A stretch of DNA of 14,627 nt from Myxococcales bacterium (GCA_021783935.1 JAJXTK010000075.1:1-14627); one strand, 5' to 3'; numbered from the stretch's first letter, positions 6,315 to 12,904 are shown. Translations and numbers: made by a program. The notes: generated from the sequence alone by a model not told the origin.

Positions 6315-6671
6315 CTACGACCGCTCGGCGAACCATCGCCGCACGTCATCGAAGTTCGCGCGGCGGGTCGCCACGTCCAAGCGGAGTCCGGCGAGCTCGT
6401 CGGCCGTGGCGCGCAGGGGCGCACCGGACGCCGCGCGGGCGACCTGCAACGTCAGCAGGTCCGAGAGCACGCGCCACCATCCGCCAAGGGCGCGCCCTCG
6501 ACGCGCGAATGCGAAGAACACCGCGGCCGCCTCGTCGCGCCCACCGGCGCCGAGGGTGCTGGCTTCCTCGAGCGCGGCACGAACTCCGACGATCGGGAAG
6601 AGCGCATCGATGCCGAAGCGACGCGCGATGAAGGGTGCAGCGGCCGCGACGTCATCGACGCTCGGGATCAT
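6315..6671 (-). CDS. Unknown helical protein, second gene of minus-strand operon
   Basis: The start ATG (6671-6669) overlaps the TGA of the upstream gene (ATGA), giving 118 residues and fixing this start over a longer frame that would cover the first gene. The protein is alpha-helical: PSVDDVAAAAPFIARRFGID, then ALFPIVGVRAALEEAS, a segment RDEAAAVFFAFARRG, then WWRVLSDLLTLQVARAA and a last helix FDDVRRWFAERS. The hydrophobic segments are too short and charged for clear membrane spans. No family is recognised. A GCGGTCG/CGACCGC hairpin surrounds the stop codon (6304-6324). Transcription would continue into the repeat array, so array RNA could be co-transcribed with this gene. Confidence 0.65.
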   Translation of the reverse strand: MIPSVDDVAAAAPFIARRFGIDALFPIVGVRAALEEASTLGAGGRDEAAAVFFAFARRGRALGGWWRVLSDLLTLQVARAASGAPLRATADELAGLRLDVATRRANFDDVRRWFAERS

Positions 6672-6847
6672 CGCGAGCGGCGAGAAACCTGCTCGGCGTC
6701 GACGTCGGGCCCGAGCTGCCGATCGAGCTCCGCGGCACGGTCCAGGATCGCCGCTTCGGCGGGCGTCATCGTCTCGAGGAACCGCACGAGCGGGTTGTCT
6801 TCGGACGGCTCCAGCGCGGGCGCGGCGCTCTCCCGGGGCGGGGTCAT
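6668..6847 (-). CDS. Small acidic protein, first gene of minus-strand operon
   Basis: I use ATG 6847; a TTG two codons upstream (6853) is an alternative. The 59-residue product has a disordered start (MTPPRESAAPALEPSEDN) and a helix with alternating charge (PLVRFLETMTPAEAAILDRA). No ribosome site of usual form is seen. The stop overlaps the ATG of the next gene, so the two proteins are probably made together; a small acidic first protein with a larger second one is a common toxin-antitoxin or partner arrangement, but neither sequence resembles a family I know. The promoter would lie at or just upstream of the palindrome at 6893-6917. Confidence 0.6.
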   Translation of the reverse strand: MTPPRESAAPALEPSEDNPLVRFLETMTPAEAAILDRAAELDRQLGPDVDAEQVSRRSR

Positions 6848-6892
6848 GTCCAAAGGATGCCACCGGCGCGGCGCGGGCGTCGAGGGAGGCGA

Positions 6893-6917
6893 GCGATAGG
6901 AGAATTTCTCCCATAGC
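6893..6917. promoter_or_regulatory. 25-bp imperfect palindrome, putative operator
   Basis: The sequence is symmetrical about 6905 with 10 of 12 base pairs matching; its core GGAGAATTTCTCC (6899-6911) is perfect. It is AT-rich compared with the surrounding DNA and lies 46 bases upstream of the minus-strand operon start, between that operon and the divergent regulator gene at 7070. Size and position fit an operator for a dimeric repressor, possibly the ribbon-helix-helix protein next door. No clear -10/-35 pair for the minus strand could be fixed. Confidence 0.55.
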
Positions 6918-6999
6918 TAAAACCTCGGCGTTTCTGGAGTGTGGCCCGCGGCCATAGTCCGCCGCACGCGCACCCTGGACGGACGCGGACGGAGGGGGC

Positions 7000-7028
7000 T
7001 TGCGCGGTGCCGAGCGAACGCTATACAT
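7000..7028 (+). promoter_or_regulatory. Putative sigma-70-type promoter of the RHH gene
   Basis: TTGCGC (7000-7005) and TATACAT (7022-7028) are separated by 16 bases and lie 42 bases upstream of ATG 7070. The -10 is the best TATA-like hexamer in the region; the -35 matches the consensus in its first three bases only. Confidence 0.45.
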
Positions 7029-7069
7029 CGTTTTACGCCTATCGGGCGCTACACAACGGAGGCCGCGAC

Positions 7070-7279
7070 ATGCAGAATGCGCCCGAGATGGCACGCGATC
7101 GACAGTTCAACATGCGACTCAGCGAGGACGAGCTTCGGCGTCTCGACGCAATCGCCACGCACTACGGCATCAACGCGGCGAACGTCCTGCGGATGCTCAT
7201 CAAGCGCGAGGCTGACGCTCTCGGCATCGCCGCCGAGCCGCCGAAGCCGACGACGAAGAAGAAGGGCGGCGCCAAGTGA
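7070..7279 (+). CDS. Ribbon-helix-helix (CopG/Arc-type) transcriptional regulator
   Basis: I choose ATG 7070, with GGAGG at 7058-7062 and a 7-base spacer; the longer in-frame start at 6941 lies upstream of the putative promoter. The 69-residue protein has the ribbon-helix-helix layout: a beta strand RQFNMRLSEDELRRLDAIAT (strand QFNMRLS plus first helix), turn HYGINAAN, and second helix VLRMLIKREADAL. The tail is lysine-rich and flexible. Such proteins bind operators as paired dimers, often controlling their own operon, plasmid copy number or an antitoxin function. The neighbouring 25-bp palindrome is a plausible target. The next gene starts within its stop (GTGA), so both are likely one transcript. 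Confidence 0.8.
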   Translation: MQNAPEMARDRQFNMRLSEDELRRLDAIATHYGINAANVLRMLIKREADALGIAAEPPKPTTKKKGGAK

Positions 7280-7656
7280 GTACGATCCATTTCGACGTGC
7301 ACGAGCTCGCGAACGCCGCGAGCGCGATCGCCGCGATGGCGGGCATGCACGACGACGAACGCCGCGACCTCGCCGATCGACTCGCGGTGATCTCCACGGC
7401 GAACACCGCCGCATGGTGCGCGACCTACCCCCGCGAGCGGCCCGCCGTCGCGTCCGGCGCGGGCGAGATCGCCTCGCTCATGTCGCGGACGACGTTCGAC
7501 CGCCGGCAAGCCGTCGCGACCGTGACGGGGCTTCGGTACAACTGCGTGAGCAACGCGGGGCACCAGTACCTCGAGGCGGACGGCCTTGCCTCGCTGGTGA
7601 TCCTGCTCGAACACGTCGCCCGGACCTACGGGCGGCTACTCGAGGGCGGACGATAG
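7276..7656 (+). CDS. Hypothetical protein coupled to the RHH regulator
   Basis: GTG 7276 overlaps the regulator's TGA (GTGA). The 126-residue product is mainly helical: FDVHELANAASAIAAMAGMH, DERRDLADRLAVISTANTAA, and a C-terminal helix GLASLVILLEHVARTYGRLL. Two cysteines (in AAWCATY and YNCVSN) are not arranged as a metal site. It is not similar to toxins I can recognise, but being paired with a ribbon-helix-helix gene makes a toxin or co-regulator role worth testing. Confidence 0.6.
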   Translation: MSTIHFDVHELANAASAIAAMAGMHDDERRDLADRLAVISTANTAAWCATYPRERPAVASGAGEIASLMSRTTFDRRQAVATVTGLRYNCVSNAGHQYLEADGLASLVILLEHVARTYGRLLEGGR

Positions 7657-7665
7657 AAGTAGAGC

Positions 7666-7700
7666 GGCCTCGGCGGACGGTCGCTCGCGCCGCCGAGGCC
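7666..7700. terminator. Perfect 11-bp hairpin after the RHH operon
   Basis: GGCCTCGGCGG (7666-7676) and CCGCCGAGGCC (7690-7700) pair perfectly around 13 bases. It lies nine bases after the stop at 7656 and before the next start at 7736. Only two Ts follow, so it is a terminator or transcript boundary without a U tract; a regulatory role is also possible. Confidence 0.45.
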
Positions 7701-7735
7701 TTGATCGCAACCACGCTAGAACGAGGTCACGACCC

Positions 7736-8167
7736 ATGAAGAGAAGTAGCACAAAGTCGGTCGCCCGCTCCCCAAAGGCCGCCCCGACGGTGCTCGAGGG
7801 CCTGCGCCTCACCATTCCGGCGCGCGAGGCGCTCGAGGCACACAACCGCGTCGAGGCGACAGCCACCGCCCCCGGCGAGCCGCCGCGCTGGTGCGTGACG
7901 CTCGTTCGGCCGCCGCCCGGCCTGGTGCTGGTCGCGCTCGAGGGGCGCGCCCTGGCCCTGCGCATGGCCGACGAGCCGCCCTACCCGGGCGAGCGCGCGG
8001 GCGACACGGCATGGTGGGAGCGTGGCGCGTGGGTGCCGTGTCCGACGTGCGGTGCCGCGTTGGCATGGTACGAGGCCGGCTACGTGCCGGGCTATCGCGT
8101 CTGCCTCGAGGGGCACCATGCCCAGCTCGCTGGTGACGGCCTCTCGGCCAAGGCGGTGGCGTTGTGA
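7736..8167 (+). CDS. Hypothetical protein with zinc-finger-like C-terminus
   Basis: ATG 7736 follows a 79-base gap; AGGTCA upstream is a weak ribosome site. The 143-residue protein has a basic start (MKRSSTKSVARSPK), a central segment with beta-like WCVTLVRPPPGLVLVALEG, and a C-terminal metal-site pattern: C102 and C105 (CPTC), then C123 and H127/H128 (CLEGHH). The CxxC...CxxxH spacing fits a short zinc finger. Nucleic-acid or protein binding is inferred from that pattern only. The stop overlaps the GTG of the next gene. Confidence 0.65.
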   Translation: MKRSSTKSVARSPKAAPTVLEGLRLTIPAREALEAHNRVEATATAPGEPPRWCVTLVRPPPGLVLVALEGRALALRMADEPPYPGERAGDTAWWERGAWVPCPTCGAALAWYEAGYVPGYRVCLEGHHAQLAGDGLSAKAVAL

Positions 8168-8352
8168 GCCGCCCCCTCTGGACCGTGGTCGCGTGGTCGG
8201 TGGACGACGTGCGCGTCCGCCCTGTCGGCCCGACGTCGAACGAGCGCGTGCTACTGCGCGGCACCCTCGACGCCGCGCGCGCCCGGTACGCGGGCGCCGC
8301 GATCGTAGAGTGGGAGCGCCGCGACGACGCCGTGGCCGAGGTGGCGTCGTGA
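8164..8352 (+). CDS. Small hypothetical protein, 62 aa
   Basis: GTG 8164 overlaps the previous stop (GTGA), and its own stop overlaps the next GTG in the same way. Predicted strands (LWTVVAWSVDDVRVRPV, ERVLLRGTL) are followed by a helix (DAARARYAGAAIVEWERR). The layout looks like a small beta-beta-alpha protein. No family is recognised. Confidence 0.55.
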   Translation: MSRPLWTVVAWSVDDVRVRPVGPTSNERVLLRGTLDAARARYAGAAIVEWERRDDAVAEVAS

Positions 8353-8570
8353 TCGCCGTCCACGACTACGCGTCGGGGGAGCACCTCGACGGCGTGCCGA
8401 GCGCGCGCCTGGTCGCTGCGAGCGTCGCCACGGCCGTGGGCGCCGAGCACGCGTACGTCGAGGGGGGCACCTGGCACTGGGTCGGCGCAGCGGACGTCGA
8501 GACGCTCCGTCGTAGGGGCGTCGAGGTGCGCACCGTCTACGTCGAGGGGCCCGCCGATGGCAACGCGTGA
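8349..8570 (+). CDS. Small hypothetical protein, 73 aa
   Basis: I start at GTG 8349, overlapping the previous stop; the frame is open further upstream, but a longer start would run through two genes. The product has a beta-rich pattern: IAVHDYASGEHLDG, AYVEGGTWHWVGAADVETL, VEVRTVYVEG. No motif is recognised. The 3' end overlaps the next gene by 14 bases. Confidence 0.55.
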   Translation: MIAVHDYASGEHLDGVPSARLVAASVATAVGAEHAYVEGGTWHWVGAADVETLRRRGVEVRTVYVEGPADGNA

Positions 8571-8808
8571 CCGCCTGCTCGCAGCGTGGCGCGCGTACAG
8601 GGGCGCCGTCGTCGACGCGTCGCACGCGTGGTCGACGCTTGCCGCGGACGAGCGCGCCGCCGCCAGCGCGCGGATCGACGCCGCGCGGGCCGAGGTGCTC
8701 GCGGCCGAGGACGATTGCGCGCTCCCCTTCACGGTAGGGCGCCGAGACGAAGCCGTCGAAGAAGAAGCGAGCGCCCGCGCCCCACGGTGGGGTGCGGGAC
8801 AAAACTAG
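8557..8808 (+). CDS. Small helical protein, 83 aa
   Basis: ATG 8557 lies within the end of the previous gene. The first 52 residues form two alanine-rich helices (RDRLLAAWRAYRGAVVDASH and AADERAAASARIDAARAEVL). The C-terminal 30 residues are acidic and then basic, probably disordered. A CCCCA/TGGGG hairpin lies in the last codons (8780-8792). No function can be assigned. Confidence 0.55.
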   Translation: MATRDRLLAAWRAYRGAVVDASHAWSTLAADERAAASARIDAARAEVLAAEDDCALPFTVGRRDEAVEEEASARAPRWGAGQN

Positions 8809-8869
8809 GCCCCCGCGTCGTTGGTAGCGACCGGAGGCCGTGGGGCCGCCTGTTCACAGGAGAACCACC

Positions 8870-9292
8870 ATGATCGTAGCCACGTCTGCCCCTCGCGTCA
8901 CGTCTGCCCGAACGTTCGGGGTCTTCCCGTCCGACGCGATCGTCGATCGCGTCATCTTCCGCCGGCGCGCGCGCCCCAGCGCGCCCTACCCGTTCACGCT
9001 CGGCGAGCAGCTCGCGGACCGGTACGAGATCGACCTCGGGCCGAATGCCGGTTGGCATCTCGCCGAGCAGGCCCTCGGCGAGGCCGCGGACGTCGTCGAG
9101 CTACTCGAGTGGGCCGCCACGTCGCAGGTCTCGCCCGATCCGGATCTGCTCCCGCGCGTGCTCGGCAGGATGCGCCGCGAGATGCGGCTCGCGATCGAGC
9201 TCTCGATGCGGATGCGCGACGCATGGCAGACGCGATGCGAAGATGGATTCACCGCCGCCGAGGTGATGTTGGAAGGGGAGGCTCTCCCGTGA
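8870..9292 (+). CDS. Hypothetical protein, 140 aa
   Basis: ATG 8870 is supported by AGGAG at 8858-8862 with a 7-base spacer; an in-frame start at 8840 has no such site. After a 30-residue basic start, the protein is helical: GWHLAEQALGEAADVVELLE, a segment DPDLLPRVLGRMRREM, and RLAIELSMRMRDAW. No domain is recognised. It begins the last small-gene group before the integrase and ends by overlapping the next GTG. Confidence 0.6.
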   Translation: MIVATSAPRVTSARTFGVFPSDAIVDRVIFRRRARPSAPYPFTLGEQLADRYEIDLGPNAGWHLAEQALGEAADVVELLEWAATSQVSPDPDLLPRVLGRMRREMRLAIELSMRMRDAWQTRCEDGFTAAEVMLEGEALP

Positions 9293-9396
9293 ACCCGAAG
9301 GAGATGCTGGCGGCCCACCGTGGGCCGGCGGTGAACGTCGGCGTCGAGCGCGAGCTCGCCGCGGTGCCGGCGCAGGGGCAGACCGATGCGGCGTAG
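9289..9396 (+). CDS. Very small protein, 35 aa
   Basis: GTG 9289 overlaps the previous stop (GTGA), and the frame ends inside the next gene (11-base overlap). The peptide begins VNPKEMLAAHRGPAVNVGVE. It is supported only by the tight overlaps at both ends, and it may be a coupling leader rather than a functional protein. Confidence 0.35.
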   Translation: MNPKEMLAAHRGPAVNVGVERELAAVPAQGQTDAA

Positions 9397-9646
9397 CAGC
9401 CCCCTCGACGCGCTCGATCGCGTCATCATCGCGCTGCTCGCCGAAGGGCGCGTGACGGACGTTCGCACGCTGTACGCAGCCCGTGGATGCGCCGCGGAGC
9501 TCGGCGCGGCGCTCGCGTCGCTCGTGCACGTCGAGCCTGCAGGTGCGTTGCGGGAGGCAGCGCTCGAGGCCCTCGACGGTGTGCCGGCGGCGGATAGGCC
9601 GATCGCGTACTGGCCGACGGGCGCGAGCGAGAAGGGAGCGGCGTAG
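9386..9646 (+). CDS. Small hypothetical protein upstream of the integrase
   Basis: ATG 9386 gives 86 residues that end exactly one base before the integrase ATG. The first half is helical with winged-helix character (PLDALDRVIIALLAEGRVTD, then VRTLYAARGCAAELGAALAS). This resembles a small DNA-binding fold, which next to an integrase would fit an excisionase or recombination regulator. The match is by shape only. Confidence 0.55.
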   Translation: MRRSSPLDALDRVIIALLAEGRVTDVRTLYAARGCAAELGAALASLVHVEPAGALREAALEALDGVPAADRPIAYWPTGASEKGAA

Positions 9647-10972
9647 ATGGCCCGCAGAGCGACCGGCACGATCGAGTGGCAGGAAGCGACGAGCGCGAGC
9701 CCAGGGCACTGGAAGGCGCGGATCCGCCTGACCGATGGCACGCGGCCGTGGGTCCATTACGAAGACCTGCAGCGCCGCGTCGAGGACGAGAAGGAAGCGC
9801 GCGCGCGGGCCAAGGTCGACTCCGAGACGGCCAAGCGCCGCGGCGTGACCATGGCCCCGAAGGATTCACCGCGGCCGCCGAAGGGGAGCCGGGAGACCGT
9901 CTCCGAGTACTTCAAGCGGATCGACAAGAACCGTCAGGCCAAGGGGCACACCTCGACGCGCAGTGACCGCAGCCGGTTCGAACAGCACGTCGAGCCCACG
10001 ATCGGCGCGCTGTTCATGGATGCCGTCGACCGGCGCGACGTCGAGCGCGTGCGGGACGACCTCGACAGGAAGATCGAGCGGGGGGAGCTTGCGTGGAAGA
10101 CGGGCGCGAACGTCTGGACGCTCGTGACCTCGATCTTCCGCGAGGCGCACCGGGGCAAGCGGAGCGAGTTCCGCGTGCGCGAGGAGCTCGGCAACCCCTG
10201 CGCCGATGTCGCCGCGCCGGAGCGGGGGACGAAGACCGCGAAGACCTTCCTCTACCCCTCCGAGCTCCTGCAGCTCGTCGCCGCGGCGGACGTGCCCGCC
10301 GAGTGGCGCTGCGCCTACGCGATCGCGACGTACGCCTACCTGCGGGCCGGCGAGCTCGCGGTGCTCGAGTGGCCCGACGTCGACCTGGACCACCGTCGGA
10401 TCAACGTGACCAAGGCGCTGCAGGCCGACGGCACGATCGGCCCGCCGAAGAACGGACGCGCGCGCGCCGTCCCGATCGAGCCGGTGCTCGTGCCGCTGCT
10501 CGAGGCGATGAAGCGCGAGGCGAAGGGGGAGGCCGACAAGGCGACCGGCCTGGTCACGAAGGTGACGCTGGCGGCCAACGCTGCGCGCGTCATCCGGCGG
10601 CACCTCGAGGTGGCGAAAATCACGCGCCGCGAGCTCTTCCCCGCCGAGGGGTCGACGGTAAAGCCGCTCGGCTTCCACGACCTGCGCGCGACAGGGATCA
10701 CGTGGCGCGCCGTCCGCGGCGACTCGCTGCAGATCATCCGAGAGCACGCGGGTCACCAGGACATCGCGACCACCGACGGCTACGTGCGGCTGGCCGAGGG
10801 CATCCGCGACGGCTTCGGCGAGGTCTTCCCCGAGCTCCCCGCCGCCGCATTTCGGACCACGGTTCGGACCACGAACGGGGCTCGACGCTCCAAAGTGCCC
10901 GGAACCGCTGACGTTTCAGGGTGCCGAAGGTGGGACTTGAACCCACACTCCCTTTCGGGAACCCGATTTTGA
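9647..10972 (+). CDS. Tyrosine recombinase integrase of the element
   Basis: ATG 9647 directly follows the previous stop. The 441-residue protein has the integrase layout: an N-terminal arm-binding part with a three-strand start (GTIEWQE, WKARIRLTDG), a core-binding SAM-like domain (about 83-190), and the catalytic domain (about 200-395). Catalytic residues are visible: R233 (YLRAGELAVLEW), K268 (GPPKNGR), H344 and R347 (FHDLRATG), H370 (HAGHQ) and nucleophile Y379 (TTDGYVRLAE). It should catalyse site-specific integration and excision at the tRNA-Leu gene. The last 16 codons (from 10922) and the stop are antisense to the tRNA, ending CRRWDLNPHSLSGTRF; such tRNA-derived tails are common in integrases of tRNA-targeting elements. 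Confidence 0.95.
   Translation: MARRATGTIEWQEATSASPGHWKARIRLTDGTRPWVHYEDLQRRVEDEKEARARAKVDSETAKRRGVTMAPKDSPRPPKGSRETVSEYFKRIDKNRQAKGHTSTRSDRSRFEQHVEPTIGALFMDAVDRRDVERVRDDLDRKIERGELAWKTGANVWTLVTSIFREAHRGKRSEFRVREELGNPCADVAAPERGTKTAKTFLYPSELLQLVAAADVPAEWRCAYAIATYAYLRAGELAVLEWPDVDLDHRRINVTKALQADGTIGPPKNGRARAVPIEPVLVPLLEAMKREAKGEADKATGLVTKVTLAANAARVIRRHLEVAKITRRELFPAEGSTVKPLGFHDLRATGITWRAVRGDSLQIIREHAGHQDIATTDGYVRLAEGIRDGFGEVFPELPAAAFRTTVRTTNGARRSKVPGTADVSGCRRWDLNPHSLSGTRF
10922..10972. other. Probable attachment-site region (attR) in the tRNA 3' half
   Basis: The integrase frame enters the tRNA gene and stops inside it at 10972. This arrangement is expected where an element has recombined into a tRNA 3' end and supplied the identical segment. 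The exact core length cannot be set, because the second copy is not in the window. Confidence 0.6.
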
Positions 10973-11005
10973 ATCGGGGGCGTCTGCCGATTCCGCCACT
11001 TCGGC
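10922..11005 (-). tRNA. tRNA-Leu (anticodon CAA)
   Basis: On the minus strand the acceptor strands GCCGAAG and CTTCGGC pair, with discriminator A. The anticodon stem CCCGA/TCGGG encloses the loop TTCAAAA, giving anticodon CAA, which reads UUG. The long variable arm (CCC GAAA GGG) is typical of tRNA-Leu, and the T arm GTGGG-TTCAAGT-CCCAC is complete. CCA is not encoded (CCC follows the discriminator). The 3' half is shared with the end of the integrase gene and is the likely attachment core. Confidence 0.95.
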
Positions 11006-11105
11006 GCTGAGCCCGACGCTCGTAACGCGTCGCCGCGCGCTCGTCCATGCGCGCGCCGCGCGCGATCAATATCGACGTTATGCGTGGTGCTAGCATCGCG
11101 CGCCG

Positions 11106-11777
11106 ATGCCCAACGGCGAAGACCTCGCGATCCTCGCCCGGACGCTCGGCATCGCGCTCGCGGCGACGTTGCTCGTGGTCCCTCCGGGGCTCGCGCTGGC
11201 CGTCGTCTTCTCGCGGCGCGCCGGGGCGCTGCGCACGGTGGTCGAGGCGGTCGCCACCTTGCCCTTGGTGCTCCCGCCGACGGCGGTGGGGCTCTTGCTG
11301 CTCGACGCCCTGTCGCCGCGCACGTGGCTCGGACGCGCGCTCGTGGGCGCCTCTTTCGACGTGTTGTTCGATCCGAAGGGGGCGGCGATCGCTTCGGCGG
11401 TGATGGCGTTCCCGCTGTTCTATCGGGCCGCGCGCGCGGCGCTCGACGAGGTGGACGTGCGGCTCGTGCAGGTCGCCCGCACGCTCGGGCGCTCGCGGCT
11501 CGGCGCCTTTCGCGACGTCGTGCTGCCGCTCGCCGCGCGTGGGCTCGCCGGCGGCGTGCTGCTCGCATTCGCGCGGGCGATCGGCGAGTTCGGCGCCACG
11601 ATCCTGGTCGCCGGCAACATCCCGGGGCGCACGCAGACGCTCTCGCTCGCGATCTTCCAGCGGGTGCAGGTGGGCGACGACCAGGGCGCACGGCGGCTCC
11701 TGTGGCTCGTCGTCGCGGTCGCCTTCGCGGCGGTGTGGGGGACGGAGGCGCTCGCGCGCCGACGGGGGCGGGCGTGA
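11106..11777 (+). CDS. modB: Molybdate ABC transporter permease ModB
   Basis: This 223-residue membrane protein has about five hydrophobic spans (roughly 9-35, 43-69, 91-113, 139-170 and 196-215). It has the ABC-permease EAA-type loop at about 114-145 (DEVDVRLVQVARTLGRSRLG, then LP). The stretch GEFGATILVAGNIPGRTQTL (160-179) is highly characteristic of ModB. It forms the inner-membrane channel for molybdate, driven by ModC. ATG 11106 is about 100 bases from the tRNA 5' end, with the two genes diverging. TAGCAT upstream is a possible -10. modC starts within its stop (GTGA). No modA precedes it, which is unusual for this operon. Confidence 0.93.
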   Translation: MPNGEDLAILARTLGIALAATLLVVPPGLALAVVFSRRAGALRTVVEAVATLPLVLPPTAVGLLLLDALSPRTWLGRALVGASFDVLFDPKGAAIASAVMAFPLFYRAARAALDEVDVRLVQVARTLGRSRLGAFRDVVLPLAARGLAGGVLLAFARAIGEFGATILVAGNIPGRTQTLSLAIFQRVQVGDDQGARRLLWLVVAVAFAAVWGTEALARRRGRA

Positions 11778-12817
11778 TCGAGCTTGCCGTGTCGCTGCCG
11801 CTCGCGTCGCACGACCTCGAAGTCGAGGCGCGCTTCGACGAGGACTCGATCGCGGTGCTCGGCCCGTCGGGCGCGGGTAAGACGTCGCTGCTCGAGGCGA
11901 TCGCGGGGCTGCGGCGCGCGGCGCGCGGTCGGTTCGTCGTCGGCGACGTGGTGCTCCAGGACGACGCGCGCGGGGTGTGGCTGCCGCCCGAGCGCCGGCG
12001 CGTCGGCTACGTGCCGCAGGGAGGCGCGCTCTTCTCGCACCTCGACGTGCGCGCCAACGTGCGCTTCGGCGTGCGCGACGCGAGGCGCGCCCGTAGCCGG
12101 ATCGACGACGCGATCGAGCTGCTCGCCCTCGGGCCGCTCTTGTCGCGCGCGCCCGGCACGCTGTCGGGCGGGGAGCGGCAGCGTGTCGCTCTGGCCCGCG
12201 CGCTGGTGAGCGAGCCGCGCCTCTTGCTGCTCGACGAGCCGCTCGCGGCAGTCGACGTCGAGCACAAGGAGCGCATCGTCCCCTGGCTCTTGCGCGTGCG
12301 CGCGCACCTGTCGGTGCCGATGCTCTACGTGACGCACCACCTCGGCGAGGCGACGGCGGTCGCGCGCGCGGTCTTGCTGCTGCGCGAGGGGCGCGTCGTC
12401 GCGAGCGGCCCGATCGGCGCGACGCTCGCCCCCGCGCAGCTCGCGGAGATCGCCGCCTCGACCGCGTTCGACACCGTCGTCGACGGCGTGCTCGAGGACG
12501 GGCAGCTGCGGCTCGACGCCGGCGCGCTCGTGGTGCCCGTGGCGCGCGAGGAGCGTGGGCGGGCGACCTTCGCGATCGGCGCCGAGGAAATCATCGTCTC
12601 GCTCGAGCCGCTGCGCCGCGTCTCGGCGCGCAACGTCGTCGAAGGGGAGGTCGTCGGCGTGACCGACCTGCACGGCGATCGGCTGGTGACCGTGCGCTCG
12701 CTCGGCGTCGATTTCCGCGCGCGCCTCACCGCCTCCGCGTGCGACGAGCTCGCGATCGCGGCGGGGGCGCGCGTCTGGCTGCTGCTCAAGACGCACGCGT
12801 TCCGCAGGCTCGCGTAG
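11774..12817 (+). CDS. modC: Molybdate ABC transporter ATP-binding protein ModC
   Basis: I start at GTG 11774, overlapping the modB stop; the frame is open upstream through modB but that part is a shadow. The 347-residue protein carries Walker A (GPSGAGKTS, 30-38), a Q-loop (Q82), the ABC signature LSGGERQ (130-136), Walker B LLLLDE (150-155) with D-loop, and a switch histidine (VTHH, 186-189). Residues about 285-343 form a TOBE/Mop-like molybdate-binding domain (GEVVGVTDLHGDRLVTVRSL). It hydrolyses ATP to power molybdate uptake through ModB. ModC, rather than a sulfate or iron importer, is supported by the adjacent ModB and the C-terminal domain. The modA product would have to come from elsewhere in the genome. 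Confidence 0.93.
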   Translation: MIELAVSLPLASHDLEVEARFDEDSIAVLGPSGAGKTSLLEAIAGLRRAARGRFVVGDVVLQDDARGVWLPPERRRVGYVPQGGALFSHLDVRANVRFGVRDARRARSRIDDAIELLALGPLLSRAPGTLSGGERQRVALARALVSEPRLLLLDEPLAAVDVEHKERIVPWLLRVRAHLSVPMLYVTHHLGEATAVARAVLLLREGRVVASGPIGATLAPAQLAEIAASTAFDTVVDGVLEDGQLRLDAGALVVPVAREERGRATFAIGAEEIIVSLEPLRRVSARNVVEGEVVGVTDLHGDRLVTVRSLGVDFRARLTASACDELAIAAGARVWLLLKTHAFRRLA

Positions 12818-12839
12818 CTCGCCGCTGCGAATCGGCCCC

Positions 12840-12884
12840 AAAAAGCAGACGCGCGGGGCGCCCTCTTGCGACGGCGCTCCGCGC
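12840..12884 (-). terminator. Intrinsic terminator of ppdK
   Basis: Positions 12851-12862 and 12873-12884 form a 12-bp stem with one G-T wobble and a 10-base loop. Read on the minus strand the stem is followed, six bases on, by TTTTT (12844-12840). It lies between the converging modC and ppdK stops, so it may also limit modC transcripts. Confidence 0.65.
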
Positions 12885-12904
12885 TCCCTGCCGGCTCTGG
12901 CCGA

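Noticed and set aside
5806..6631. A protein with repeated DARDDVLGIDRD units (plus strand) or VAIDAEDVVAG (minus strand)
   Set aside because: Unit lengths of 75, 89, 71 and 72 put the copies into three different frames, so no single reading frame translates the array consistently.
6672..7094. N-terminal extension of the minus-strand gene ending at 6315
   Set aside because: The extra part is arginine-rich, covers the control region and another likely gene, and the ATG at 6671 overlaps that gene's stop.
1..9646. The second (left) attachment site within the window
   Set aside because: By eye I found no second copy of the tRNA 3' segment around GGTGGGACTTGAACCCAC.
11084..11773. N-terminal extension of ModC reaching back through modB
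   Set aside because: The extension is a shadow of modB; the GTG at 11774 gives a normal ModC N-terminus and a GTGA overlap.
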